Shown here: positions 31,395 to 39,782 of the stretch, piece after piece
Numbering within the stretch: the stretch's first letter is position 1
Layout: every line of letters begins with the position of its first letter
Assembly (NCBI RefSeq): GCF_003253735.1
Contig: NZ_QKYW01000009.1
Location: forward strand, 153,558 to 217,557
Length of the DNA: 64,000 nt
Reading direction: 5' to 3'
From: Pseudomonas sp. URMO17WK12:I2
GTDB lineage: Bacteria > Pseudomonadota > Gammaproteobacteria > Pseudomonadales > Pseudomonadaceae
Notes under the pieces: generated by a model
Seen by the model: only the letters and a program-made list of their open reading frames with translations
Databases searched by the model: none
What the model was told of the DNA's origin: nothing
Program-made: the position numbers and the translations under genes

Positions 31395-32975
31395 TTGAGC
31401 GACCTGTTCTCCCGCCGTCTGGCCCTGCTCGGCGAGCACGCCAACCTGTCCCTGCTCTCCCAGTGCCTGCACGGCATCGAGCGCGAATGCCTGCGTGTCG
31501 ATGAAAGCGGCCAACTGGCCCTGAGCGGTCACCCGGTCGCGCTGGGCTCGGCGCTGACCAATGGCCAGATCACCACGGACTACTCCGAATCCCTGCTCGA
31601 GTTCATCACCGCCACCGCGGTCGATCCGGGCGACACGCTGGCCGAGCTCGATCGCATTCACCGCTTCGTGTACAGCAAGCTCGATGGCGAATACCTGTGG
31701 AGCCCGTCGATGCCCGGCCCGCTGCCGGATGAAGAGACGATTCCGATCGCCCGCTACGGCAGCTCGCATATCGGCCAGCTCAAGTACGTGTACCGCAAGG
31801 GCCTGGCCCTGCGCTACGGCAAGACCATGCAGTGCATCGCCGGCATTCACTACAACTTCTCCCTGCCGGAGCAGCTGTGGGCGGTATTGCAGCAGGCCGA
31901 AGGCGACGGGCGCAGCACCCGCGACTATCAGTCGTCGCGCTACATCGCGCTGATCCGCAACTTCCGCCGTTACAGCTGGCTGCTGATGTACCTGTTTGGC
32001 GCCTCGCCGGCGCTGGACAAGAACTTCATGCGTGGCCGCCCGCACCAGCTCCAGGAGCTGGACGCCGACACCCTGTACCTGCCCTACGCCACCAGCCTGC
32101 GCATGAGCGATCTGGGCTACCAGAGCGAAGCCCAGGCCGGGCTGACGCCTTGCTACAACGACCTGTCCAGCTACACCGACAGCCTGCGCCAGGCAGTCGG
32201 CACGCCCTACCCGCCGTATGTCGACATCGGCACCAAGAAGGACGGCGAATGGCTGCAGCTCAATACCAACGTGCTGCAGATCGAAAACGAGTACTACTCC
32301 AACATCCGCCCGAAGCGCGTGACCTACAGCGGCGAGCGGCCGATCCAGGCGCTGATCGCCCGTGGGGTGCAGTACGTCGAAGCGCGCTGCCTGGACATCA
32401 ACCCGTTCCTGCCGATGGGCATCGACCTCGCCGAATCACGCTTCCTCGACGCCTTCCTGCTCTACTGCGCCCTGCAGGACAGCCCGCAGCTGAGCAACGG
32501 CGAATGCGGCAGCTGCTCGGACAACTTCCTCAAGGTGGTCAAGGAAGGTCGTCGCCCGGGCTTGCACCTGTCTCGCCAGGGCGTACCGGTGGTGCTGCAG
32601 ACCTGGGCCCACGAACTGCTCGACGGCATCGAGGCGATCGCCAAGCTGCTCGACGCCGGCCAGGGCCATGACCAGCACGCCAGCGCCCTGCAGGCCCAGC
32701 GGGCGAAAGTCGACAAAGCCAGCCTCACCCCCTCGGCACAGGTACTGGCCGAGCTGCAGAAAGGCGAAAGCTTCGCGGCATTCTCCCTGCGCCAGAGCAA
32801 GCGCCACGCCGAGCACTTCCGCAGCCTGCCGCTGAGTGCCGAGCAGCAGGCCGACTTCGAGCAGGCCGCCCAGCAATCACTGCAGGACCAGGCCGACCTC
32901 GAAGCCCATGAAGAAGGTGACTTCGATAGTTTCGCCGCTGCCTATCAGGCCAGCATCCTCGCCCTGGCCGTGTGA
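31395..32975 (+). CDS. gshA: Glutamate-cysteine ligase
   Basis: First enzyme of glutathione synthesis: ATP-dependent ligation of glutamate and cysteine. The 526 residues are of the E. coli-type GshA family, with GIERECLRVDESG, the TDYSESLLEFIT segment, IQIENEYYSNIRPKR-like substrate loop and the VEARCLDINPF motif. The start is TTG at 31395, preceded by GAAGGA at a good distance; there is no ATG that keeps the conserved N-terminus (MSDLFSRRLALL). Confidence 0.95.
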   Translation: MSDLFSRRLALLGEHANLSLLSQCLHGIERECLRVDESGQLALSGHPVALGSALTNGQITTDYSESLLEFITATAVDPGDTLAELDRIHRFVYSKLDGEYLWSPSMPGPLPDEETIPIARYGSSHIGQLKYVYRKGLALRYGKTMQCIAGIHYNFSLPEQLWAVLQQAEGDGRSTRDYQSSRYIALIRNFRRYSWLLMYLFGASPALDKNFMRGRPHQLQELDADTLYLPYATSLRMSDLGYQSEAQAGLTPCYNDLSSYTDSLRQAVGTPYPPYVDIGTKKDGEWLQLNTNVLQIENEYYSNIRPKRVTYSGERPIQALIARGVQYVEARCLDINPFLPMGIDLAESRFLDAFLLYCALQDSPQLSNGECGSCSDNFLKVVKEGRRPGLHLSRQGVPVVLQTWAHELLDGIEAIAKLLDAGQGHDQHASALQAQRAKVDKASLTPSAQVLAELQKGESFAAFSLRQSKRHAEHFRSLPLSAEQQADFEQAAQQSLQDQADLEAHEEGDFDSFAAAYQASILALAV

Positions 32976-33000
32976 AACGGGGCCAGGCTCGCCTGGCAGG

Positions 33001-33129
33001 CCATTGCCGCGTTAAAAACAGCCTCGCCTGCGAGCCCAGTCAAAATGCTCATTTACAACACGTAAACTGCGCTTTTTCGGCTGCTCTTGCGGGGCCGCCA
33101 TCGGTATTGCACTGGCTCGCCTACGTTTT
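33001..33129. repeat. Dispersed element, copy A (see 36426-36563)
   Basis: This part of the 285-bp gap after gshA matches the element at 36426-36563: shared segments include GCGTTAAAA, TCAAAATGCTCATTTACA, CGTAAACTGCGCTTTTTCG and CTCGCCTACGTTTT in the same order and spacing. The outer inverted ends seen in the other copy are not preserved here, so this looks like an older, decayed copy. Confidence 0.8.
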
Positions 33130-33260
33130 CAACGAACTGCTGGCCCGCGACGACTGCGTCACAAAAAAAACCAATGGTCATAAATCCGGGACAGGTGGCC
33201 CGGCTTAGCCGGGCGGATTTGGCTAGCATGGTTTGCAAGCACTCTTTGCGAATCCCTCTC

Positions 33261-33497
33261 ATGAGCCACCGCGACACCACGCAACACTGGAGCCTGGAAA
33301 GCCTCACCAAGGCCTACCAGCAGGGCTATATGGCAGGGCTGGCCGGGCACCCCTCCGACATCCTGCCCTTCGCCGACAGCATGCCTGCTGCCGCCTGGGA
33401 AGCCGGCTGGGTCGACGGCGAAGGCCAGCGCCGGCTCAGCGCGGAAAAGCTCAACCGCTCGCCGGGCGCCACACCTGGCGTAAAGAAGCGCGCCTGA
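33261..33497 (+). CDS. Small ribosome modulation factor (RMF)-like protein
   Basis: A 78-residue protein whose centre has the spacing of ribosome modulation factor: AYQQGYMAGLAG, then LPF, then AAAWEAGWVDG, matching the GYxxGxxG...P...AWxxGWxxG pattern of RMF, which dimerises 70S ribosomes in stationary phase. It lacks the basic N-terminus of classic RMF and has a basic tail (PGVKKRA), so it is a relative rather than certain RMF. It stands alone between gshA and a MarR gene, on the same strand as both. Confidence 0.65.
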   Translation: MSHRDTTQHWSLESLTKAYQQGYMAGLAGHPSDILPFADSMPAAAWEAGWVDGEGQRRLSAEKLNRSPGATPGVKKRA

Positions 33498-33597
33498 ACC
33501 TGCTGCCACCTCACCACCAGCAACGTGCCAGCCAGCGGCTCGCGCGCGACCGCTGGAGCTGCCTGCACTGGTCAGTTCAGGTGCCAAGGTGCAAAAT

Positions 33598-33614
33598 GCT
33601 TAATTCGCTTAACT
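33598..33614 (+). promoter_or_regulatory. Putative MarR-type operator in front of the MarR gene
   Basis: Read on the minus strand, AGTTAAGCGAATTAAGC matches the ech operator AGTTATGTCAATTAACT at 12 of 17 positions, with the same half-site spacing. It ends 16 bp before the MarR start codon, in a place that fits autorepression. Confidence 0.5.
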
Positions 33615-33630
33615 GAAGAAGCCTGACCCC

Positions 33631-34122
33631 ATGAGCAACACTTCCAGCCAGACGGACACTTCGCCAACGGCAAAGCCCAGGGCCGATGCGTTGCCTGACA
33701 ACTGGCTGGATACCCTGGTGGGTTACGCGTTGCGCCGCGCTCAGCTGCAGGTGTTTCAGCATCTGGTCGGCAAGCTCGCCGAACATGACCTGCGCCCCGC
33801 GCAGTTCACCGCCATGGTGATCATCGAGCGCGAGCCCGGGCTGATGCAGGCCGACCTCGCCCGCCAACTGGCCATCGAGCCGCCGCAACTGGTACCGCTG
33901 CTCAACAAGCTGGAAAGCCGCGGCCTGGCCCAGCGCGTTCGCGGCGTGCAGGACAAACGCGCCTATGGCGTGTTTCTGACCAAGGCGGGCACTGCCCTGC
34001 TGGGGCAGCTCAAGGCAATCGCCGTCGCCAGCGACGAAGAAGCCACCGCCGCCCTCGACGAAGACGAGCGCGCCCAGTTGCTGCATCTGCTGCATAAGGT
34101 CACGCGCCAAGGCGTCTTGTGA
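33631..34122 (+). CDS. MarR-family regulator, candidate ferulate-operon repressor (FerR-like)
   Basis: A 163-residue MarR-type winged-helix regulator (LRPAQFTAMVIIEREPGLMQADLARQLAIEPPQLVPLLNKLESRGLAQRV). Such regulators usually act as dimeric repressors released by an aromatic ligand or its CoA ester. In other Pseudomonas a MarR regulator (FerR) sits next to ech and controls the ferulate genes. No regulator gene lies beside ech here, but this gene is just past the other end of the cluster and its upstream region carries a sequence like the ech operator. The assignment to ferulate control is inference. Confidence 0.75.
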   Translation: MSNTSSQTDTSPTAKPRADALPDNWLDTLVGYALRRAQLQVFQHLVGKLAEHDLRPAQFTAMVIIEREPGLMQADLARQLAIEPPQLVPLLNKLESRGLAQRVRGVQDKRAYGVFLTKAGTALLGQLKAIAVASDEEATAALDEDERAQLLHLLHKVTRQGVL

Positions 34123-34202
34123 GAGGCGGCGGGCGCATGATGGATCACTAAAAAGGCAAAAGCGGACATCCAGCGCTTTGGCTTTTTTATGTTTCTCTCG
34201 TG

Positions 34203-34453
34203 CAAAAGTAACTGACGACGCCAATCGCCCCTTCAGGAGGCCGAGTGGAATCATTGTGCAGGGGGACGAGCCGCATGGATGCGGCGAGAGGGCTAGGCGC
34301 CCCCGGCTGATGGGCCAGGGATGGCCCTTCCAGGCCGGCCCCCGGAGCAATGATGGAGCGAGGGAACCTCAGCGAAGCTGGGGCCGGATGGCGGGGCTAG
34401 ACCTTTTGGTTTCTTTTGGCGGGGCCGGCCATCCGGGCAATGCCAAAAGTAAC
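34203..34453. repeat. 250-bp repeat-like block bounded by CAAAAGTAAC direct repeats
   Basis: The 547-bp gap after the MarR gene holds no convincing gene. CAAAAGTAAC occurs at 34203-34212 and again at 34444-34453, and CTTTTGGC (34413-34420) pairs with GCCAAAAG (34442-34449). An open frame at 34178-34483 spans the block, but its Arg/Gly/Pro-rich product resembles translations of non-coding Pseudomonas repeats, so I do not call it a gene. Confidence 0.6.
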
Positions 34454-34509
34454 CCGCTCGTCAGAGCGGAACCGAGCACATAAACAACTCGGTAATGCTG
34501 GCGGCCTCA

Positions 34510-34577
34510 TGTCGGTACGGGCGGTGACGCCTAGTCGATGCCCTTGATTTTTCGCGGGCATGGCCCGCTCCCACAGA
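34510..34577. repeat. REP-type palindrome, copy 2 (decayed left arm)
   Basis: The right arm TTTTTCGCGGGCATGGCCCG and CTCCCACAGA is intact and the internal GACGCCTAGT segment matches copy 1, while the left arm (TGTCGGTACGGGC region) is partly eroded. It lies between the 250-bp block and the acyl-CoA dehydrogenase 3' end. Confidence 0.8.
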
Positions 34578-34669
34578 TAATCACCAGCCACCCCAACGGG
34601 GCGAACGACCGCTTCCGCCATATTTCTGCCAGCCCTCTGCACGCCAAACATCGACGGGAAGAGCGCCCG

Positions 34670-36409
34670 TCATGTCAGAAACCCCAACGGCGCCCGAGCT
34701 GCATCGATACGGGCCAGTCGTAAGTCGATCTCGGGCGACAGATAGCTGAAAAAGAACGCCGCACCGTCGAGCTTCTCCTGATACCAGGGATCATTCGCCA
34801 GCAGCGCATTTGCCAGGCGTGCCGAACGCGCCCAGGCATGGGCCAGCAGCGCCCAGCCGAGCAGGTGCAGAAAATCGCTGGCAATCCGGTACGGGTATTC
34901 GACGTCGCCCTCGGTTTGCTTGAGGATGCCTTTCACCACGACACGCAACTTCGCGGATAGCGCACCTAGCGGGTCGGCATACTCGCCGCCCGCCGCCGCT
35001 TCCCGCTCGAACAGCGCCAGCAGCTCACCCAATGCCACGCCGCCATCGCCCAGCACCTTGCGCAGCAGCAGATCGTTGGCCTGAATCTCGTTGCTGCCCT
35101 CGTAGATCATCGCGATACGGCTGTCGCGCAGGGTTTGCTCGATGCCGTACTCGCCAATGTAGCCGTAGCCGCCAAACACCTGCAGCGCCTCGCTGGCCAG
35201 ATGAAAACCCTGGTCGGTGAAGAACGCCTTGATCACTGGCGTCAGCAGCCCGGCCAGGCGAGTGGCCTGCTGGCGGGCTGGTTCGCTGTTGGCATGCTCG
35301 GCCTGATCGAGCAGGTGCGCGCCCCAGTAACCGACCACCCGCAGCCCTTGGCTGACAGTGCGCAGGCGCAGCAGCGCCAGACGCATGGCCGGGTGGTAAT
35401 GGATAGGGTCGGCAGGCGCCGCGGCAACGCCTTCCGGTCGGCCTGGCGCACGCATCTGCCGGCGCTCCCTGGCGTAATCCAGGGCATTCTGCCAGGCCGC
35501 CTCGGCATGCCCGAGGCCCTGCAAACCAACGTGCAGGCGCGCCGAGTTCATCATCACGAACAGCGCCGCGAGGCCACGATTCGGCTTGCCGATCAGCCAA
35601 CCTTGAGCACCCTCGAAACTCAGCGAGCAGGTGGCGCTGCCCTTGATGCCCATCTTGTGTTCGATGCCGTCGCAGCGTACGGCGTTACGGGTGCCGTCAT
35701 CCAACCGCTTGGGCACCAGAAACAGCGAGATGCCGCGGGTGCCCGCTGGCGCATCCGGCAGGCGCGCGAGCACCAGGTGCAGGATGTCTGCGGTGAGATC
35801 GTGCTCGCCGCCGGAGATGAACAGCTTGCTGCCCGAGAGGCGATAACTGCCGTCATCCTGGGATTCGGCGCGACAGCGCAGCAGGCCCACATCGCTGCCG
35901 GCCTGAGGTTCGGTGAGGCACATGGTCGGCAAAATTTCACCGCTGACGATGGCGGGCAGGTAGCGCTCCTTGAGCGATTGCGGTGCGTGGGCATGCAGAC
36001 ACAGGTAGGCACCGTGGGCGATACCGGTGTACATCGCCCAGCCGTGGTTGCTGGCGTAGAGCATTTCCTGCAACGCCGCATCCAGCAACTGCGGCAAGCC
36101 CTGGCCGCCGTGCTCGGGCGCGCAGGCCAGCGCCGGCCAGCCGCCTTCCACATAGGCTCGGTAAGCGGCAGCAAAGCCCTCGGGCGTGCTGACTTCGCCT
36201 TCTCGCCAGCTACAGCCTTGTCGATCTCCGCTGGCATTCAGTGGCGCCAGCACTGCGGAACTGAAGCGCGCAGCCTCTTCCAGTACCTGCAAGGCCAGCG
36301 GCAGGTCGAGGTCAATGAACGCCGGCAGCTCAGCCCAGGCAACAGGCGCCTGCAACCAGTGCTCGAGGACGAAACGCATATCGCGCAGCGGCGCTTGGTA
36401 CTGCCACAT
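34670..36409 (-). CDS. Acyl-CoA dehydrogenase of the ferulate cluster
   Basis: A 579-residue FAD-dependent acyl-CoA dehydrogenase of the long, C-terminally extended type. Seen: LTEPQAGSDVG (flavin/substrate loop), GIKGSATCSLSFEGAQG, and QVFGGYGYIGEYGIEQTLRD with the IYEGSNEIQ catalytic-glutamate region. The ATG at 36409 has a strong SD (AGGGAGG, 6 bp away) and is preferred to an in-frame TTG at 36415. It is the last gene of ech-vdh-fcs-thiolase-dehydrogenase; a homologue (acd) ends the cluster in Pseudomonas sp. HR199 and P. putida. Because ferulate breakdown by Ech is not beta-oxidative, its exact role there is unsettled. A repeat separates it from the thiolase gene. Confidence 0.88.
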   Translation of the reverse strand: MWQYQAPLRDMRFVLEHWLQAPVAWAELPAFIDLDLPLALQVLEEAARFSSAVLAPLNASGDRQGCSWREGEVSTPEGFAAAYRAYVEGGWPALACAPEHGGQGLPQLLDAALQEMLYASNHGWAMYTGIAHGAYLCLHAHAPQSLKERYLPAIVSGEILPTMCLTEPQAGSDVGLLRCRAESQDDGSYRLSGSKLFISGGEHDLTADILHLVLARLPDAPAGTRGISLFLVPKRLDDGTRNAVRCDGIEHKMGIKGSATCSLSFEGAQGWLIGKPNRGLAALFVMMNSARLHVGLQGLGHAEAAWQNALDYARERRQMRAPGRPEGVAAAPADPIHYHPAMRLALLRLRTVSQGLRVVGYWGAHLLDQAEHANSEPARQQATRLAGLLTPVIKAFFTDQGFHLASEALQVFGGYGYIGEYGIEQTLRDSRIAMIYEGSNEIQANDLLLRKVLGDGGVALGELLALFEREAAAGGEYADPLGALSAKLRVVVKGILKQTEGDVEYPYRIASDFLHLLGWALLAHAWARSARLANALLANDPWYQEKLDGAAFFFSYLSPEIDLRLARIDAARAPLGFLT

Positions 36410-36425
36410 GGTCAACCTCCCTGTA

Positions 36426-36563
36426 GGGCACCTCTAAAAACTACCTGCGTTGCCATCGCAGCGTTAAAACAGGCTCAAAATGCTCATTTACAGCTCGTAA
36501 ACTGCGCTTTTTCGCCTGCTTTTGCCTTGCGCTGGCTGCCTCGCCTACGTTTTAGAGGTGCCC
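36426..36563. repeat. 138-bp MITE-like element with 14-bp inverted ends, copy B
   Basis: GGGCACCTCTAAAA (36426-36439) and TTTTAGAGGTGCCC (36550-36563) are perfect inverted ends. The body shares several blocks with the copy at 33001-33129, including TCAAAATGCTCATTTACA. It sits in the gap between the thiolase and acyl-CoA dehydrogenase genes, ending 13 bp from the thiolase stop. Confidence 0.85.
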
Positions 36564-36576
36564 TGTAGACCAAACC

Positions 36577-37815
36577 TCAGGCCTGGTAGCCCGGATTCTC
36601 GATCAGCATCGCCATGCCCTGCCCGCCACCGATGCAGGCAGCGGCGATGCCGTAACGTAGATTGGCATCGCGCAGCTGCCGCGCCAGGGTCATTACCAGG
36701 CGCAGGCCGGTAGCGGCCAGGGGATGACCGAGAGCGATGGAACCGCCGCGTTGATTCAAGCGCGCAGGGTCCAGCTCCAGTGTCTGGCTGACTGCCAGCA
36801 CCTGGGCGCCCTGGGCCTCGTTGATTTCCAGCAGGCCGATGTCGTCCAGCCCCAGGCCACTGCGCTGCAGCAACAACTGAATGGCCGGCACCGGGCCGAT
36901 GCCCATGATCTCCGGCGCCACGCCGATCACACTGGCAGTGCGCAGCAGCGCCAGGGGTGGGCGGGTGCAGTCGCAGGCGCGGCCAACCAACGCCGCCGCC
37001 GCGCCATCGACCACCGCGCAGCTGTTGCCGGCGGTTTGCACGCCGCCAAGGTGAATGGCGTTCAGGCGCGCCAACGCCTCGGCATCGGTGGGTCGTGGAT
37101 GACTGTCCTGCGCCAGCTCGACTACCCGCCTGGGCAGCTGGATACCGCGCGCCTGATAGCCGTCCAGTTCGAAGCGCTCGTTGCCGACCGCGACGATCTC
37201 CTCGCCCAGCCAGCCGCTATCGCGAGCCTGCAATGCACGTTGATGGCTGCCCAAGGCGTAGGCATCCACCTGTGCGCGGCTGATACCGTATTCACGAGCC
37301 AGGCGCTCGGCGGTGGCGATCATATCCACGCCCGGCGCCGGGTCCTGCAGCGCTTCCCAGAGAAAATCCTTGAAACCGACCGGCGCGCCGAGGCGAAAGC
37401 CCGCACGATGCTCGTAACTGGCAATCGGGTTGCGCGACATCGACTCGCTGCCCACGCACAGCGCCAGTTGCCCGCCAGACTGCAGGTGCAAGGCCCCTTG
37501 GCGCAGCAACTCCAGGCCGGTACCGCAGATACGCTGTACCGCCAGCGCCGGCACCTGCTGCGGCACGCCGCTGTACAGGCCGATATGCCGCGGCAGCATA
37601 TAAGCATCGAAGCTGGCCTGGGCCATGGAGCCGGCCAGCACGCTGTCCACTGCAGCCGGGTCGAGAGCGGCGCGGGCCAGCACGGCGCGGGCGACCTTGA
37701 TGCCCAGGTCGATGGGCGATACCTGGGCCAGCGGCCCGTTCAGGTCACTCCAGGGCGTACGCAGCGCCTCAATGATCGCCACATCCTCGAATGCACTGAA
37801 CTGGCCGCTGCTCAC
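36577..37815 (-). CDS. Thiolase (beta-ketothiolase / acetyl-CoA acetyltransferase family)
   Basis: A 412-residue thiolase. The nucleophilic cysteine is in VQRICGTGLELLR, the second active-site region is NEAQGAQ, the histidine is in IALGHPLAATG and the catalytic cysteine near the C-terminus is in CIGGGQGMAM, so all catalytic parts are present. The start is GTG at 37815, overlapping the fcs stop (GTGA). The homologue in the ferulate clusters of other Pseudomonas (aat) would serve an alternative beta-oxidative route from feruloyl-CoA; this is known context rather than shown here. Confidence 0.9.
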   Translation of the reverse strand: MSSGQFSAFEDVAIIEALRTPWSDLNGPLAQVSPIDLGIKVARAVLARAALDPAAVDSVLAGSMAQASFDAYMLPRHIGLYSGVPQQVPALAVQRICGTGLELLRQGALHLQSGGQLALCVGSESMSRNPIASYEHRAGFRLGAPVGFKDFLWEALQDPAPGVDMIATAERLAREYGISRAQVDAYALGSHQRALQARDSGWLGEEIVAVGNERFELDGYQARGIQLPRRVVELAQDSHPRPTDAEALARLNAIHLGGVQTAGNSCAVVDGAAAALVGRACDCTRPPLALLRTASVIGVAPEIMGIGPVPAIQLLLQRSGLGLDDIGLLEINEAQGAQVLAVSQTLELDPARLNQRGGSIALGHPLAATGLRLVMTLARQLRDANLRYGIAAACIGGGQGMAMLIENPGYQA

Positions 37816-39668
37816 GGCCGAGACTCGGCGCGCAGGATCGACTCGTCACGGCCGCGGTACAGCGCTTCGACCTGCTCGGCGCGCCATTGCAGCACGGCAC
37901 GCTGGTTGATCGAGCCCTTGTCGGTGATCTCGCCACGGTCGATGGACGGCGCCTGGCTCATCAGGGCGATCCATTCCAGGCGCGTGGCGTTGCCGGTGGC
38001 TTCTCGATTGAGGCGTTGCAACCAATCGGCGAACCAGCCACGAACTGGCGCGCTGGCCAAGACTTCGCTGTCACTGGCACCCGCTGCAAGCCTGGCCAGC
38101 TGCCGGCATTCGTGCAGGCGCGGGAATACCAAGAGCCCCAGGCATTCTCGATCCGGCGCGGCGACCACCACGTCCTGCACGTAGGGCGAGCCTTCGAGCA
38201 CGGCGCGATTGCGCAGCGGGCCGACGCTGACGAACACCCCGGACGACAGCTTGAAGTCCTCGGCGATGCGCCCATCGAACATCAAGCCCAGTTGCGGGTC
38301 GGTCGGGTCGGCCAGCTTGAGCGCGTCACCGGAGCAGTAGAAACCGTCCTCGTCGAACACCTCGGCGGTCTGCTGCTGTGCCCGCCAGTAGCCCGGCATG
38401 ATGTGCGGCCCGCGAAAGCGCCCTTCCAGCTTGCCGTCGACCGGCACCAGGCGTACTTCGCAACCCGGCGCCGGCAGGCCCACGTAGCCGGCCATGGACA
38501 GCGGCCCGGTGGTGAAGGTGCAGGACGGCGACGCCTCGGTCATGCCCAGCCCGGCCATCATGCGGATGCGCTCGCCGCAATGCTGCTCGGCGATGCGATC
38601 GAGGCGATCCCAGATACTTTGCGACAGCCCGGCAGCGGCGAAGAAGAACAGCTTGATGCGCGCGAAGAAGCGCTCGCGCAGCACCACATCCTGCTCCAGG
38701 GCGTTGACCAGCTCTTCCCAGCCCTTGGGCACGGTCAGGTAGGCGGTCGGCGAGATCTCGCGCAGGTTGCGCAGGGTTTCGGCCATGCCCTGGGGCGTCG
38801 GCTTGCCGTCGTCGAGATAGAAGGTGCCGCCGTTGTACAGCACGATGCCCAGGTTGTGGCTGCCACCAAAGGTGTGGTTCCACGGCAGCCAGTCGACCAG
38901 CACCGGCGGCTCTTCACCGAACACAGGGAAGGTCTGCAGCAGCATCTGCTGGTTGGCGCAGAGCATGCGCTGGGTGGTGACCACCGCCTTGGGCAGCTTG
39001 GTCGAGCCGGAGGTGAACAGGAACTTGGCGATGGTATCGGGGCCGGTGGCGGCGAAGGCCGCTTGCGCCTCTGCACCACCGGGCTCGGCCAGCAGGCTGG
39101 CGAAATCGATGTTAGGTCGGCCCGCCACCTCACCGCGCACGGTGATCACCGGCACATCGGCGGCCATCACCGCGTCGATGGCGCGCTGGTAGGGCGCGGC
39201 GTTATCGACGAACAGCAGGCCCGGCTGCAGCAAGTCGCAGACATGGCGCAGCTTGGCGTGGTCCTGGGAGAGCAGCGAATAGGCTGGCGAAACCGGGCAA
39301 TAGGGAATGCCGGCATACATGGCGCCGAGGGCCATCTGCAGGTGCTGCAGGCCATTACCGGAAAGAATCGCCAGCGGCCGCTCGGCACTCAGGCCAAAGC
39401 CCAGCAGACGCTGGGCAATGGCCCGCACCGCGTCGAGCATCCCCGCATAACTGGTGTGCTGCCACTCGCCGTTCTCACCGCGCACGGCCAGAAAGGTCTG
39501 CTGCCCACGCACTTCGGCCCAGTGCACCAGGCGGTCGAGCAAGCGCTCGGGCAAGGGTGCCAGCGGTTCCAGCGAGCGCATGTGCAAAACGCCCTGACGT
39601 TCGCTGACCTCCACGGCCGGGCGGCCGATGGACACCTGGCGATAACGCGATCCGGTATCGGAGTTCAC
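37812..39668 (-). CDS. fcs: Feruloyl-CoA synthetase
   Basis: Activates ferulate (and likely p-coumarate and caffeate) to the CoA thioester using ATP. The 618-residue adenylate-forming enzyme has FLFTSGSTKLPKAV (AMP-binding P-loop), the GLGMTEASP motif, the DGFYCSGDALKL region and the EDFKLSSGVFVSVGPLR hinge peculiar to the feruloyl-CoA synthetase subgroup. I take GTG at 39668 as the start (GGAGAA upstream; product MNSDTGSRYRQV); upstream in-frame codons give an arginine/threonine-rich tail unlike the family. The neighbours vdh and ech confirm the pathway. The stop overlaps the thiolase start. Confidence 0.94.
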   Translation of the reverse strand: MNSDTGSRYRQVSIGRPAVEVSERQGVLHMRSLEPLAPLPERLLDRLVHWAEVRGQQTFLAVRGENGEWQHTSYAGMLDAVRAIAQRLLGFGLSAERPLAILSGNGLQHLQMALGAMYAGIPYCPVSPAYSLLSQDHAKLRHVCDLLQPGLLFVDNAAPYQRAIDAVMAADVPVITVRGEVAGRPNIDFASLLAEPGGAEAQAAFAATGPDTIAKFLFTSGSTKLPKAVVTTQRMLCANQQMLLQTFPVFGEEPPVLVDWLPWNHTFGGSHNLGIVLYNGGTFYLDDGKPTPQGMAETLRNLREISPTAYLTVPKGWEELVNALEQDVVLRERFFARIKLFFFAAAGLSQSIWDRLDRIAEQHCGERIRMMAGLGMTEASPSCTFTTGPLSMAGYVGLPAPGCEVRLVPVDGKLEGRFRGPHIMPGYWRAQQQTAEVFDEDGFYCSGDALKLADPTDPQLGLMFDGRIAEDFKLSSGVFVSVGPLRNRAVLEGSPYVQDVVVAAPDRECLGLLVFPRLHECRQLARLAAGASDSEVLASAPVRGWFADWLQRLNREATGNATRLEWIALMSQAPSIDRGEITDKGSINQRAVLQWRAEQVEALYRGRDESILRAESRP

Positions 39669-39700
39669 TTTGCTTCTCCACGCGGGCGACTGGATCGCCC

Positions 39701-39714
39701 CTGTTGTTCTTGTC
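39701..39714 (-). promoter_or_regulatory. CA-rich (Hfq/Crc-like) motif upstream of fcs
   Basis: On the minus strand this reads GACAAGAACAACAG, about 33 nt before the fcs start. It fits the A-rich AAnAAnAA-type sites of catabolite repression, though it is further from the start codon than most. Confidence 0.4.
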
Positions 39715-39782
39715 GTCACGCAGCACCGCACCGCCTCTGGATCGAGGCAGCCGGCACACGCAGGAATGTCGCAAACGCTTGG

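Noticed and set aside
34178..34483. A 101-codon open frame between the MarR gene and the acyl-CoA dehydrogenase gene
   Set aside because: The product resembles translations of non-coding Pseudomonas repeats and the region has repeat structure; no SD or family supports it.
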